From: DAOUMU01 sp034409055
GTDB taxonomy: Bacteria; Chloroflexota; Anaerolineae; 4572-78; J111
DNA length: 56,854 bases
Direction: 5' to 3'
Assembly (NCBI GenBank): GCA_034409055.1
Contig: DAOUMU010000305.1
Location: 1 to 56,854 of the forward strand
Shown: piece by piece, positions 44,016 through 53,049 of the stretch
Position numbering within the stretch: position 1 is the stretch's first letter
Layout of the letters: each line of letters begins with the position of its first letter
Position numbers and translations under genes: made by a program
Notes under the pieces: generated by a model
The model's database searches: none
What the model saw: the letters and a program-made list of their open reading frames with translations, nothing else
What the model was told of the DNA's origin: nothing

Positions 44016-44076
44016 CGTGTTGCGTGTTGCGTATTGCGTGTTTTTTTGGCACGTAACACGCAACACGCAACACGTA
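44016..44076 (+). repeat. GTGTTGCG hairpin between permease 2 and the M16 peptidase gene
   Basis: CGTGTTGCGTGTTGCGTATT (from 44016) pairs with ACACGCAACACGCAACACGT (ending at 44075), separated by a T-run and GGCACG. This is the third such hairpin in the exporter cluster. Confidence 0.65.
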
Positions 44077-44134
44077 ATAACAACTGTTCGACTTGTTTGA
44101 AACATCCCCATATCATTAATGAAAGGACCACTTT

Positions 44135-47053
44135 ATGCTCAGGAAAATACCTTTACTCCTCTGGCTGCTTTTTCTGTTGAGCCTGATGCCGGCCGGGCCG
44201 GTGCTGGCCCGGGCGCCGGAGTCAACCGAGATCAATTTTGAGGACTATCAGCTTGACCTGGTGGATTACAGCCTGTCCAACGGCTTGCGGGTCATCCTGG
44301 CCGAAGACCATTCGGCCCCGGTGGTGGCCGTGGACATCTGGTATGACGTGGGTGGGGCCGATGATCCCCAGGACCGCTCCGGCTTTGCCCATCTCTTCGA
44401 ACATATGATGTTTCGGGGTTCTGATAACGTGGGCGATGGCGAATACGACGCCCTCCTGGAGGCTATTGGGGCCAACAACAACGCCTACACCACCATCGAC
44501 CACACGGCCTACTGGGAAGTGGCTCCGGCCAACCAGTTACCCCTGGTCCTGTGGCTGGAAAGCGACCGTATGGCCTCCCTGGCCGTCACCCAGGAGTCTT
44601 TTGAAACCGAGCGGGAGGTGGTCATCGAGGAGTTCAATCAGCGCGTGGCCAATAGCCCCTATGGGGTTTCCAACCGGCGTCTCTTTACCCAGCCCATGCA
44701 GGGCTACCCCCCCTACGAGCGGTCGGTGATCGGCAGCGTTGAAGATTTGCAAGCGGCCAATTTGACCGAGGTGCAGGCATTTTTTGATACCTATTACCGG
44801 CCCAACAAGGCCACCCTGGTCATTGTAGGTGATATTGATATCGAATTGACCAGGATTTTGGTGCAAGCCTATTTTGGCGACATTCCGGCCGGCGAAGCGG
44901 TGACGCCCATCCTGGAACGTTATCCTTTACCCGATCAGTTCCCCGTTCTGCGTACCGATTCGGTCACCGGCTGCCAGATTGGCAGCGAAGAAGTGTTGAT
45001 TGATCCGCTGGTGGAATTACCTCGCTTTACGGCCACGGTGGTTGGTCCCCCACGCGGCACACCCGATTTTTACGCCTTGGAGCTGTTGGTCGATATTCTG
45101 GGCAGCGGCGACAGCAGTCGCTTTGAGCAGAACATCATTCGCCAGGGATTGGCCGCCAGCGCCTTCATTGGCCTGCGGGATTACCAGGGGGCCAGTATTC
45201 TGTTCAGCGGGGCCTTTCCCAATGCCGGCGATACCATCGAAACGACCCAGGCGTTGCTACGAGCGGAGTTTGACGAGGTCATGGCCAACGGGGTGACCGA
45301 AGCCGAGTTAGCTCGGGTTAAAAAGCAGATCCAGGTGGGGGCCATTACCTCCTTCCGCCAGTCTGCTCACAGTACGGCCGAGTGGCTTCAGGATGCCGTC
45401 CTTACCTTTGGCGATCCCTATGCTATTGCCGACGAGTTGGCCCAGTACGAGGCGGTCATCCTGGAGGAGGTCCAGCGGGTGGCCCAAACCTACTTTTGTG
45501 ATAGGCCCATGAATATCCTGGTTACGTTACCGGAGGGCGAAGAGGTCCTGGCCAATTATCCGGGCCTGCTGGTCGAACCGGTCCAGGTAGAAGGTAGCCG
45601 GGGCATCCCTATGCCCGGTCCAGATGAAACCGGCCCGGAAGTCGAAAAGATTGAGTTAACCGACGAACTACTGGCCGGCCTGCCCGAAGGTATTATCAGC
45701 CGCACCACCAGGCCGGCCTCGCTGCCGGTGGCGAAGAGTAACTTTCCACCCTTCGACACCTTTAGCCTGGACAACGGCCTGGAAGTGATCTTTGTCCAAC
45801 AACCCGAAGTGCCCAAGCTGCGCCTGGAGCTGTTTGTCGGCGGCTCCAATGCGGCCGCCCCGGCCGACAAACAGGGCGTGGCCGATTTTATGGCCGAGTT
45901 GCTGACCAAGGGTACGACCACCCGCTCGGCCGCCCAAATTGCCCAAAGGATCGAGTCGGTGGGAGGCTCGGTCGGTTCCAGCGCGGCCCTGGAGTGGACC
46001 ACCCTTTCAGTCGAGACCCTCAGCACCAACACCCCCCTGGCCTTTAATTTCCTGGAAGACATGGCCCGTCACTCTAACTTCCCCCAGAAAGAGTTTGACG
46101 TAATCAAAGAGCAAACCCTGACCTTTTTAGAGCAGGATGAGGTTGACCCCGATACCCTGGCCAATCACCAATTTGGCCGGATTGCCTACGGCAACCACCC
46201 CTACGGTTTTTACACCAGTCGGGAAACGGTCGAAAATCTGACCCGCCAGGATGTGGTCGAGTTTTACCAGACCTACTTCAAACCGAACAACGCCCTGCTG
46301 GTGATTGTGGGCAACATTACCCCCGCAGAAGCCCGGGCCCAGACCGAACGGGTCTTTGGCGGCTGGCAACCGGGCCAGGTGCCCGATTTTCTCGATTACC
46401 CGCAGGCCCAACTGGGGGATATCGGCCTCATTTACCTGATTGACCGGCCCGACTCGGAGCAAGCCACCATTCAAGTGGGCAACCGGGCCATTAACGCCCG
46501 CAACCCGGACCGCTACGCCCTGATTGTGGCCAATGCCATCCTGGGCACTGGCAGTTCCTCCCGTCTCTATACCAATCTACGGGCGGACAAGGGCTATACC
46601 TACGGCATCTACAGCCGCTTTGGCCGGCCCAACGATACCAGCACCTTCCGCGTTTTGACCGATGTCGATCAGAATAACGCCGGCGATGCCATCCGCGAAA
46701 TTCTGAACGAACTGGAAACCATTCGGACCGAACCAGTCTCTGCGCAAGAGTTAGCCGAGGCCAAGGGGCTGCTTTTCGGTAACTTTGCCCTGGCCATCGA
46801 GGAGCCGGCCGACTTTGCCAGCCAACTGGCCACCCGCTACCTGACCGGCGTGCCCATCGAGGAACTCAACACCTACCTGCAAAGCCTGGAGCAGGTCACC
46901 GCCGACCAGGTCCTGACCGCTGCCGCCAACTATATCGACTCCGAGCAGCCGATTATCGTGGTCGTGGGCGATGCCGCCGTGGTTAAGCCCCAGTTGGCGG
47001 AAATCGGCCACGTGGTGGTGGTTGATGGGGACGGGAATGTGGTTGAAGAGTGA
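44135..47053 (+). CDS. Secreted M16-family (insulinase/pitrilysin) zinc peptidase, two-domain
   Basis: The ATG follows AAAGGACC. The 972-residue product has a signal peptide (about 1-26, LLLWLLFLLSLMPAG and a cut after LARA). The first M16 half holds the inverted zinc motif His86-x-x-Glu89-His90 (HLFEH) and the distal Glu around 165-166 (EREVVIEEF). The second half (from about 545, FDTFSLDNGLEVIF) keeps the fold but lacks HxxEH, as is normal for the inactive partner domain. Single-chain secreted M16 enzymes degrade peptides in a closed chamber. Related enzymes cut leader peptides in PQQ and other modified-peptide pathways. Its place after a radical SAM enzyme and exporter suggests peptide processing outside the membrane, though a general scavenging role is possible. 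Confidence 0.9.
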   Translation: MLRKIPLLLWLLFLLSLMPAGPVLARAPESTEINFEDYQLDLVDYSLSNGLRVILAEDHSAPVVAVDIWYDVGGADDPQDRSGFAHLFEHMMFRGSDNVGDGEYDALLEAIGANNNAYTTIDHTAYWEVAPANQLPLVLWLESDRMASLAVTQESFETEREVVIEEFNQRVANSPYGVSNRRLFTQPMQGYPPYERSVIGSVEDLQAANLTEVQAFFDTYYRPNKATLVIVGDIDIELTRILVQAYFGDIPAGEAVTPILERYPLPDQFPVLRTDSVTGCQIGSEEVLIDPLVELPRFTATVVGPPRGTPDFYALELLVDILGSGDSSRFEQNIIRQGLAASAFIGLRDYQGASILFSGAFPNAGDTIETTQALLRAEFDEVMANGVTEAELARVKKQIQVGAITSFRQSAHSTAEWLQDAVLTFGDPYAIADELAQYEAVILEEVQRVAQTYFCDRPMNILVTLPEGEEVLANYPGLLVEPVQVEGSRGIPMPGPDETGPEVEKIELTDELLAGLPEGIISRTTRPASLPVAKSNFPPFDTFSLDNGLEVIFVQQPEVPKLRLELFVGGSNAAAPADKQGVADFMAELLTKGTTTRSAAQIAQRIESVGGSVGSSAALEWTTLSVETLSTNTPLAFNFLEDMARHSNFPQKEFDVIKEQTLTFLEQDEVDPDTLANHQFGRIAYGNHPYGFYTSRETVENLTRQDVVEFYQTYFKPNNALLVIVGNITPAEARAQTERVFGGWQPGQVPDFLDYPQAQLGDIGLIYLIDRPDSEQATIQVGNRAINARNPDRYALIVANAILGTGSSSRLYTNLRADKGYTYGIYSRFGRPNDTSTFRVLTDVDQNNAGDAIREILNELETIRTEPVSAQELAEAKGLLFGNFALAIEEPADFASQLATRYLTGVPIEELNTYLQSLEQVTADQVLTAAANYIDSEQPIIVVVGDAAVVKPQLAEIGHVVVVDGDGNVVEE

Positions 47054-47330
47054 AACATAATATGGCCATGTCATTCTGAGGCGAAGCCGAAGAATCCCTA
47101 CAGAGTCACAATGTTGCGTGTTGCGTGTATCAGTCGCTGGCTGGATATCGTTCAGGTGACCTTGGTCATAACCCTAAACGCAAATATTGCAGCGTATTAT
47201 GTAAAACGGGCGTCCCATCTTGGGGCATTTTTTAAGCGAAAAAACCGGGGTTTCTGAGCTTGTTATAAAAAGTGTCCGGTAGCAAATCGACGAGCGGCAG
47301 TTGAGACGGTAGTCAAGGAGATGGGGTAAA
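47054..47330. repeat. Intergenic region with a dispersed repeat
   Basis: There is no gene. At about 47070-47099 CATTCTGAGGCGAAGCCGAA and following bases match a dispersed repeat that I recall from many environmental bacterial genomes. GTTGCGTGTTGCGTGT follows at about 47113-47128, a fourth site of the GTGTTGCG family but without its partner arm. AAGGAGATGGGG near 47316 is the ribosome site of the next gene. Confidence 0.4.
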
Positions 47331-48131
47331 ATGTTCCAATCAATCAAGGTTACATCGATTCAATCAGAGAACGCAGACTACACGTGCCAACAAATTACCC
47401 GGTATCTTGGGGATCAGTTGGGCATTTCGACAGAGTTTGTCAGTGATATTTCCTGGCAAGAACGGGAACAACTACTGGACACAGGACAGGTCCACGTGGG
47501 ATGGATATGTGGATTGCCCTATGTCTGGAAGGCAGATGAAGAGCATCCAAATGTTGAGTTGGTGGCGGCTCCGGTGATGCAACATCTGTGATATCAGCAG
47601 CGGCCGATTTATTTTTCCGATGTGATTGTCCATCGCGATAGCGCATACTCCAGTTTTGCTGATTTACGTGGCGTTTCATGGGCCTACAATGAACCCCATT
47701 CCCAGTCAGGATACAATGTAACCCGATACCATTTGGCCAGGCTGGGTGAAAGTAGAGGTTACTTTGGTCGGGTGGTTGAAGCCGGGTCTCACTTGCAAGC
47801 CTTAGAAATGGTGTTAGATCATCGCGTTGATGCCACTGCAATTGACAGTACAGTGCTTGAATTGGAATTGAAGGCTCGCCCTCAACTCAAGACGGAACTA
47901 CGGGTTATCGAAAGCTTGGGACCAAGTCCTATGCCGCCGTGGGTGGTCACTATGAATGTGCCACCAGAGTTACGTGAAGCAATTCGCGAGGTGTTTTGGC
48001 AGATGCACGAAACCGCAGAAGGGCGAGCAATCTTGGAACAGGGACAGATAAAGAAGATGGTTCGGGTTGAGGATCGAGATTATGATCCTATCCGTGAAAT
48101 GGCGCGAGTGGCCGATCAAGTTATCTGGTAA
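47331..48131 (+). pseudogene. PhnD-like substrate-binding protein interrupted by one in-frame TGA
   Basis: Translation from 47331 gives 86 residues up to TGA at 47589-47591. The same frame then continues without any shift (YQQRPIYFSDVIVHRDSAYS) to 48131. Together they make a protein of about 266 residues of the PhnD/phosphonate-type periplasmic-binding fold (HVGWICGLPYVWKAD, FADLRGVSWAYNEPHSQSGY, TAIDSTVLELEL). The stop falls where relatives, as I recall them, often have Arg before Tyr-Gln, so a CGA to TGA change is the simplest cause. There is no signal peptide, so even the intact form would be a cytoplasmic or atypical family member. No transporter genes adjoin it. Confidence 0.75.
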
Positions 48132-48376
48132 CTGGGGTGGTTTGCTGGGTGCGGCATAAACAAGGAATGAACCCGGTAGCTTGCGCGTAAGAGCCTGAGC
48201 TGTAGCTTTTTTTCAATCATGATGGTAAAATGTTATGGTAGACTTGTAGGGTATTATCGGACTACTGCCCACCATTCACCCGTATCGGGGTGATAGATAG
48301 GCAGTGAATAGCCCTTAGTTGGGCGGCTGATGGAAGAAATGGTCCACTGTTTGAGTGAATTATTTGAGGAATGACA

Positions 48377-48775
48377 ATGAAGAGACATTTGCTAATTTTT
48401 GTATTTGTAGTTTTTGTTTCTGTTGTGCTAACTGGTTGTCTGGGGATATTAGAGAAACGAGCCGAGAGATCTGAACAAGGTTTAGCTGAAGCCAGGTTTG
48501 AGACATACTCAAAGCTAGCGGGGGCTGAAAATGGTATAAGCATCATAGAAATCAATAACGCATTATCAAAAGATGTATCGATTAAAATCACAATGGTCGA
48601 AGAAGAAGATGCCTGGAAGTTATTTGAAGTTCCCGGTCAGGATACACTGAAAATCGAAGTTGGTACTACGGACTACTTACTTGAAGCACAGACGAAGGAA
48701 GGAGCAAGTGACGAGCTTTTTGTACCCGCCGGTGACGCGACCATACGTATAACGGACGATTGGTTTGATTATTAA
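48377..48775 (+). CDS. Small predicted lipoprotein
   Basis: The ATG at 48377 has GAGGA 6 bases upstream and is preferred to the one at 48371. The 132-residue product starts with a lipoprotein signal (HLLIFVFVVFVSVVLTGCLG; lipobox LTGC). A polar, acidic mature domain follows with short beta strands (DVSIKITMVEEEDAWKLFEV, EVGTTDYLLEAQTKEG, DATIRITDDWFDY). It resembles small secreted beta-sandwich proteins, but I cannot name a family. It stands alone, with a 245-base gap before it and repeat or IS material after it. Confidence 0.65.
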   Translation: MKRHLLIFVFVVFVSVVLTGCLGILEKRAERSEQGLAEARFETYSKLAGAENGISIIEINNALSKDVSIKITMVEEEDAWKLFEVPGQDTLKIEVGTTDYLLEAQTKEGASDELFVPAGDATIRITDDWFDY

Positions 48776-49252
48776 TCTCTATCAGTAACAAGGTATCCAG
48801 GGTTCATTAAGCATATTTGAAGGCATGGTTAACTTTCTGAAAATCTATGAGTAATTTATGAAAATGCAACCTATATTCATCGCGTTGTTAGTAATTGTTG
48901 CATCCCAACATGCCGCCCAAGTTACAGTCGGCGAGGGCCATCGCTGACCCCACCGCTGCTTCAGAACTGCCCGTGCCCGTTTCCGTATTTCTGGATTTAT
49001 ATGCGGCCTCGAGCCTGAGACCTAACCGTCGATTAAAGTCTCGTTGCTAGAGCACCACCGCATGAATTCTCCTATGTTGTCGTTTTTGTCAAATTTTCAT
49101 TGTATGGACGCACGAGTAGGACCGGCCCTTGCGGGTCGTTTTTTACGAACACTATGAGTGTGAAGATGTCGAAAATCCTCACCCGACCCCAAGCCATTCT
49201 TTCACTTCCCAATCTACTGGCGGCATCTCAGACGTTGGGCAGAAAACGCCCC
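48776..49252. other. Gap with the remains of a small secreted-protein gene
   Basis: At 48858-48947 a 29-residue frame starts with a signal-peptide-like sequence (MQPIFIALLVIVASQHAAQ) and ends in TGA. Right after, in another frame, AIADPTAASELPVPVSVFLD continues to a stop near 49049. This looks like a frameshifted, decayed secreted protein. Nothing else is recognisable before the IS element. Confidence 0.3.
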
Positions 49253-50640
49253 TAACAGCCTCCTATCCGTGCTGGCTCAGTCTGGCCAGACACCCTATAC
49301 TGTGTTCGCCCAGGGACAGTGACCAACTCCCTGATGAGCGGTTCCATCTTAATAGCGGTTCCTCTCAGAACCCAGAATTCAAAACGACACGCTCATACCA
49401 GTCAAGTGATCGGCTGACAGGCTCTGGTTGGGCTCTCCTGTTCTGACAGCTTTAGGCTTTGAGCTGGGCTCCGGCCGGGATTTCACCTGTTTCCAGGTAA
49501 CGCCACAAGGCAATCAACAACTTACGGACCAAGGCGACAATACCAATCTTACGCAGGCGCTTGTTACCATGACCGAACCTTTTCTGGTACCACAAGCTCA
49601 ACTCACTTTGGGGTTGATGCCGTAACCAACCCCAGGCCACCTCAATGGCCATCAGCCGCACCAAATCATTACCCGCTTTGTTAATGCCCAGTTCGCGGGC
49701 TTCATCCCCACTTTGATAGGGTGTTGGCGATAGCCCGGCCAAGCAGCCCACCTCGCGCCGATTGCGAAAATCACGCCAACTAAAGAACTCCATCACAAAC
49801 AACCAGGCGCTGTTATCCCCGATGCCCCGTAGCCGCAGCAACTGGCGTATCTGTTTTGCGCTGGGATCATCCGACGTGCGGATGACCGCCCGGCGCTCTG
49901 TTTCCAGTTCCTTGATATGTTGATCGGTAAACCTCAGACAAGTATACTCCCGTTCCAAGCGAGCCCGTAACTTGGCCGGTAAAGCTGACCCATCCCACAA
50001 GCGGACCGTCCCCAGCTTTTCCACAAAGTCCGAGCCGACTGACATGCGCACCCCTTGTCCAACCAACAACCCCTTGATCCGATTGATATGCCGATTCCGC
50101 TCTCCTTTCAGGGCCTTCAACTGCCGATGCAGATGCCGATTGTCTTCTGCGGCCAGGCTGGGCACACGCACCACGCTCCAGACCTTTTTCTCCCCCCTGT
50201 CATAGCGGATCAGCATCCTCAGCAACTTGCCCACATCAAGCCGATCCGTCTTGGCCCGTTTGGCTCGCCGATTCACCTCGATACTGGCCGAGTCAACCAC
50301 CAGGTTCTCTATCTCTTCTGCAAGCAGATAGCGATGTAGCCAGAAACCATCCCGGCCCGCCTCGTAGCCACTCATCACCTGGGTGCTCTCAGCTAAGCCA
50401 AAACGTTTCTTGGTCAGGCCAATCTCCTGGCCAAGCCCCCCCAGATCACCAGCACAGATCGTTCGTCTCCGAGGACTCTGACCAAGTCCTACGCTGAAAC
50501 CCAGCTTCCACGCCTGGTTGCCCAACTCAAAAGCCAGGTATAGTTTGGCCTGAGATGGGCTATCCTGTATACTGTAATTCACAGTAAGCTCCTTTCTCCT
50601 TTATTGTGGGAGCTTACCTGCGATGACCTCGACTTTCAAG
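49253..50640 (-). mobile_element. IS110/IS1111-type element, copy A
   Basis: The element holds one transposase (49452-50582), a short 5' flank (about 50 bases ending near GGGAGCTTACCTGCGATGACC, 50608-50628) and a roughly 200-base 3' non-coding region. Blocks in that 3' region (CTATCCGTGCTGGC at 49263-49276, TGGCCAGACACCC just after) recur in copy B at the same relative place. The ends are judged only from where similarity with copy B fades, so they are approximate. There are no terminal inverted repeats, as usual for this family. Confidence 0.65.
49452..50582 (-). CDS. IS110-family transposase (DEDD-type), copy A
   Basis: The start is GTG at 50582 with AAGGAGCTTACT before it. The 376-residue product has the N-terminal RuvC-like DEDD domain (YLAFELGNQAWKLGFSVG, SGYEAGRDGFWLHR, VVDSASIEVNRRAKRAKTDR, LDVGKLL). 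After a coiled-coil region comes the C-terminal Transposase_20 domain (LLRLRGIGDNSAWLFV, GCLAGLSPTPYQSGD, INKAGNDLVR). IS110 enzymes recombine DNA guided by a bridge RNA made from the element's non-coding end. By eye it is about two-thirds identical to copy B, so the two are related elements, not a recent duplication. Confidence 0.92.
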   Translation of the reverse strand: MNYSIQDSPSQAKLYLAFELGNQAWKLGFSVGLGQSPRRRTICAGDLGGLGQEIGLTKKRFGLAESTQVMSGYEAGRDGFWLHRYLLAEEIENLVVDSASIEVNRRAKRAKTDRLDVGKLLRMLIRYDRGEKKVWSVVRVPSLAAEDNRHLHRQLKALKGERNRHINRIKGLLVGQGVRMSVGSDFVEKLGTVRLWDGSALPAKLRARLEREYTCLRFTDQHIKELETERRAVIRTSDDPSAKQIRQLLRLRGIGDNSAWLFVMEFFSWRDFRNRREVGCLAGLSPTPYQSGDEARELGINKAGNDLVRLMAIEVAWGWLRHQPQSELSLWYQKRFGHGNKRLRKIGIVALVRKLLIALWRYLETGEIPAGAQLKA

Positions 50641-50724
50641 TCATTGCATAGTATCTTAATACGTTAGCCCGATTTGCTGTCCCGTGGAGTAATTTTACTA
50701 TGTTCAATTTGACGAGGTCTTGTT

Positions 50725-52734
50725 ATGCCACGTTCAGATGATATAAAAAAGCTTATAAGCATCCACAATCGCCGTTTGCAAAACCTCAGAGAGCAAAAGG
50801 CATTTCAAGGTATATCAGCTGATCCAAAAATTTCTCAGGAAATTGAAGATATAGAGGCAGAGATTGCCGAATTATATGAGCAACTCACCGAAGCAACGTC
50901 ACGGTTGCTCCGTGACCCAGTTCCAGACTTCACAGGGCGTGAACAAGAGATCAACGACCTGGTTCAGGTCCTTGAACAAGCCACAGAGAGAGACACGGTG
51001 GCGATTTGTGGTGTACGAGGAATGGGCGGCGTCGGCAAGAGTGAATTCGCCCTTGCAGTTGCGCAACGTACTAGCGCATTATTCCCAGATGGTCAACTTC
51101 TAGTGGAACTGCGTGGCACCAGCAACAATCCCATCTCGCCAACTATCGCCCTTCAGAATATCATCTACATCCTCGCCGATCGTGAAACGTCGCTCCCTGA
51201 CAATCTCGCATCCCTTCAAGGGATATACTACGAAAAACTGCGAGGAAAGCGAGTATTGATTGTCGCCGATGATGCTAAAGATGCAGCCCAAGCCAAGCCG
51301 CTTATCCCCCCAAAAGGATGCGCGCTGTTGATCACTACCCGTCAACGATTTACTCTTCCAGGACTATTCCCTTTAGATTTGGATGGACTGCCTTTTGATC
51401 AGGCTGAAGCTCTGCTGCTCACAATTTGCCCGCGTATCGGCTCTATTGCTGAACGTTTGGCGCATCTTTGTGGCGCGCTGCCGCTCGCGTTGCGTGTGAG
51501 CGCGAGTTTGTTGGCCAATGATGACACGTACAATGTTGATCGTTTCCTGTCACAGCTCGAAGCATCACGCCTTGATTATCTCCGAGATCCCGATATGCCC
51601 GACGATCCTACAGCCAGTGTGGAAGCATCGCTTCGACTTAGCTACGATGTGCTTGACCCTCACATCCAAAAGGTACTCTGCCAGATAAGCGTTTTCCCGA
51701 GCAGTTTTGATCTTGCCGCAGCGGAAGCAATTGTAGAGGAACACGAGGAATACAGTGATATCAAGAAGTCACTTGGTCTCCTTCGGCGGCGAAACCTCGT
51801 GGAATGGGATGCAACCGTGGAGCGTTACAATCTTCATGATCTCGTGCGGGCGTTCGCGACGGCTCGCCTGGTAGACGCCGATGTGCACCTACGCTACGCG
51901 CAGCATTACGCAAAGGTCGCCCTACGTGTATTCAGCTTGTATGAGCAAGGTCAAGAGGCAACATATGAGGGTTTCGCTCTTTTTGATCGCGAACGTACCC
52001 ATATTGACGCTGGATGGGCGTGGGCTCGGGAGCGAGCAGGTATCAGCAGTGCCGTTGATGAACTTCTTCTCGCTTATGCCCGCGGAACGGGCTATATCGG
52101 GACGATGCGCTATAATCCACGGCATGAACGTCTTCCGCAACTGACGGCAGCATTGGAAGCGGCACGCCGCCTTCAACGACCATATGACGAGGCGCGTAGC
52201 TTAAATGTACTCGGACACGTATATATGGCGATCGGGGAGATTCATAAAGCTATAAAGCACTACGAGGAGGCACTCGTCATCCGGCGAGCAATTGGAGCAC
52301 GTAAATCTGAAGGCACAGCGCTTGGCAATTTAGGTACGTGCTATCACCAACTTGGCGATGTAGAGCGAGCAATTGAGTACTATGAGCAACATCTGAAGAT
52401 TGCGCGTGAAGTGGGAAACCAAAGAGGAGAGCAAGAAGTACTTAATAATCTTGGAACGGCCTATGCGGACATGGGAAATGAATCCCAAGCAATTGAGTAT
52501 TATCGAACAAGTATCGAGGTTGCCCGTGATATGCAAAATATCCATGGCGAGGCGATAGCGAGCTGGCATTTAGGACGGCTGCTAGAGAAGCGAGGGGATT
52601 TGGTACAAGCACTCCCTCTAATGCAATTATGTGTAGACTTTTACCGCAAAGTAAATCATCGAAATGCAAAGGATTACGCTACCCATATAGAGCAAGTACG
52701 CCAACGGTTGCAAAATGAAATCGAGTCAAAATAG
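50725..52734 (+). CDS. STAND (NB-ARC-like) NTPase with N-terminal helical adaptor and TPR repeats
   Basis: The 669-residue product has three parts. Residues 1-60 are a helical segment (ISIHNRRLQNLREQKAFQGI, then EIEDIEAEIAELYEQL) of the kind I recall at the N termini of Chloroflexota and cyanobacterial STAND, CHAT and TIR proteins, likely an effector-coupling adaptor. Residues about 70-400 are an NB-ARC NTPase with Walker A (GMGGVGKSEFA), Walker B (RVLIVADDA) and GALPLALRVSASLL. Residues about 480-640 hold four TPRs. Such proteins sense a signal with the repeats and oligomerise, often in phage defence. No effector enzyme is encoded here. The gene lies between two IS110-type elements and uses more A/T-rich codons than the core genes, suggesting transfer. 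Confidence 0.88.
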   Translation: MPRSDDIKKLISIHNRRLQNLREQKAFQGISADPKISQEIEDIEAEIAELYEQLTEATSRLLRDPVPDFTGREQEINDLVQVLEQATERDTVAICGVRGMGGVGKSEFALAVAQRTSALFPDGQLLVELRGTSNNPISPTIALQNIIYILADRETSLPDNLASLQGIYYEKLRGKRVLIVADDAKDAAQAKPLIPPKGCALLITTRQRFTLPGLFPLDLDGLPFDQAEALLLTICPRIGSIAERLAHLCGALPLALRVSASLLANDDTYNVDRFLSQLEASRLDYLRDPDMPDDPTASVEASLRLSYDVLDPHIQKVLCQISVFPSSFDLAAAEAIVEEHEEYSDIKKSLGLLRRRNLVEWDATVERYNLHDLVRAFATARLVDADVHLRYAQHYAKVALRVFSLYEQGQEATYEGFALFDRERTHIDAGWAWARERAGISSAVDELLLAYARGTGYIGTMRYNPRHERLPQLTAALEAARRLQRPYDEARSLNVLGHVYMAIGEIHKAIKHYEEALVIRRAIGARKSEGTALGNLGTCYHQLGDVERAIEYYEQHLKIAREVGNQRGEQEVLNNLGTAYADMGNESQAIEYYRTSIEVARDMQNIHGEAIASWHLGRLLEKRGDLVQALPLMQLCVDFYRKVNHRNAKDYATHIEQVRQRLQNEIESK

Positions 52735-53049
52735 GTTGAGAGTCGGCCATCGTCGAACGTATGCATATCCCCGATGCTACTGTGTTGCCCGATCCAAGGC
52801 ACAAGCTAAGCATAAATCAAGATTATGTTTGCAGGATATTGAACGGGTAGCGTGATAAAAGCAAAGGTCGGGCTTCTATGTGGGCGATTTTGTCAAGTCG
52901 AGCGGTCAAAGACAATAGGGAATTAACCGGCTCGCATGACACGGCCGCTGTCAAAATAAATGAGTTAGTGTTGAAATAATGTCACTCAACCTCACCCCCT
53001 GATCCGGATGACGCTGGGGGCTTCTATTGACGTCAGGCAACTGTTGCCT
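52735..53049. other. Gap between the STAND gene and IS copy B
   Basis: The 315 bases contain no gene, terminator or repeat that I can support. Confidence 0.4.

Noticed and set aside
47589..47591. Selenocysteine at the TGA of the PhnD-like gene
   Set aside because: Relatives as I recall them have Arg, not Cys or Sec, there; no SECIS-like hairpin or sel genes are seen. A point mutation is simpler.
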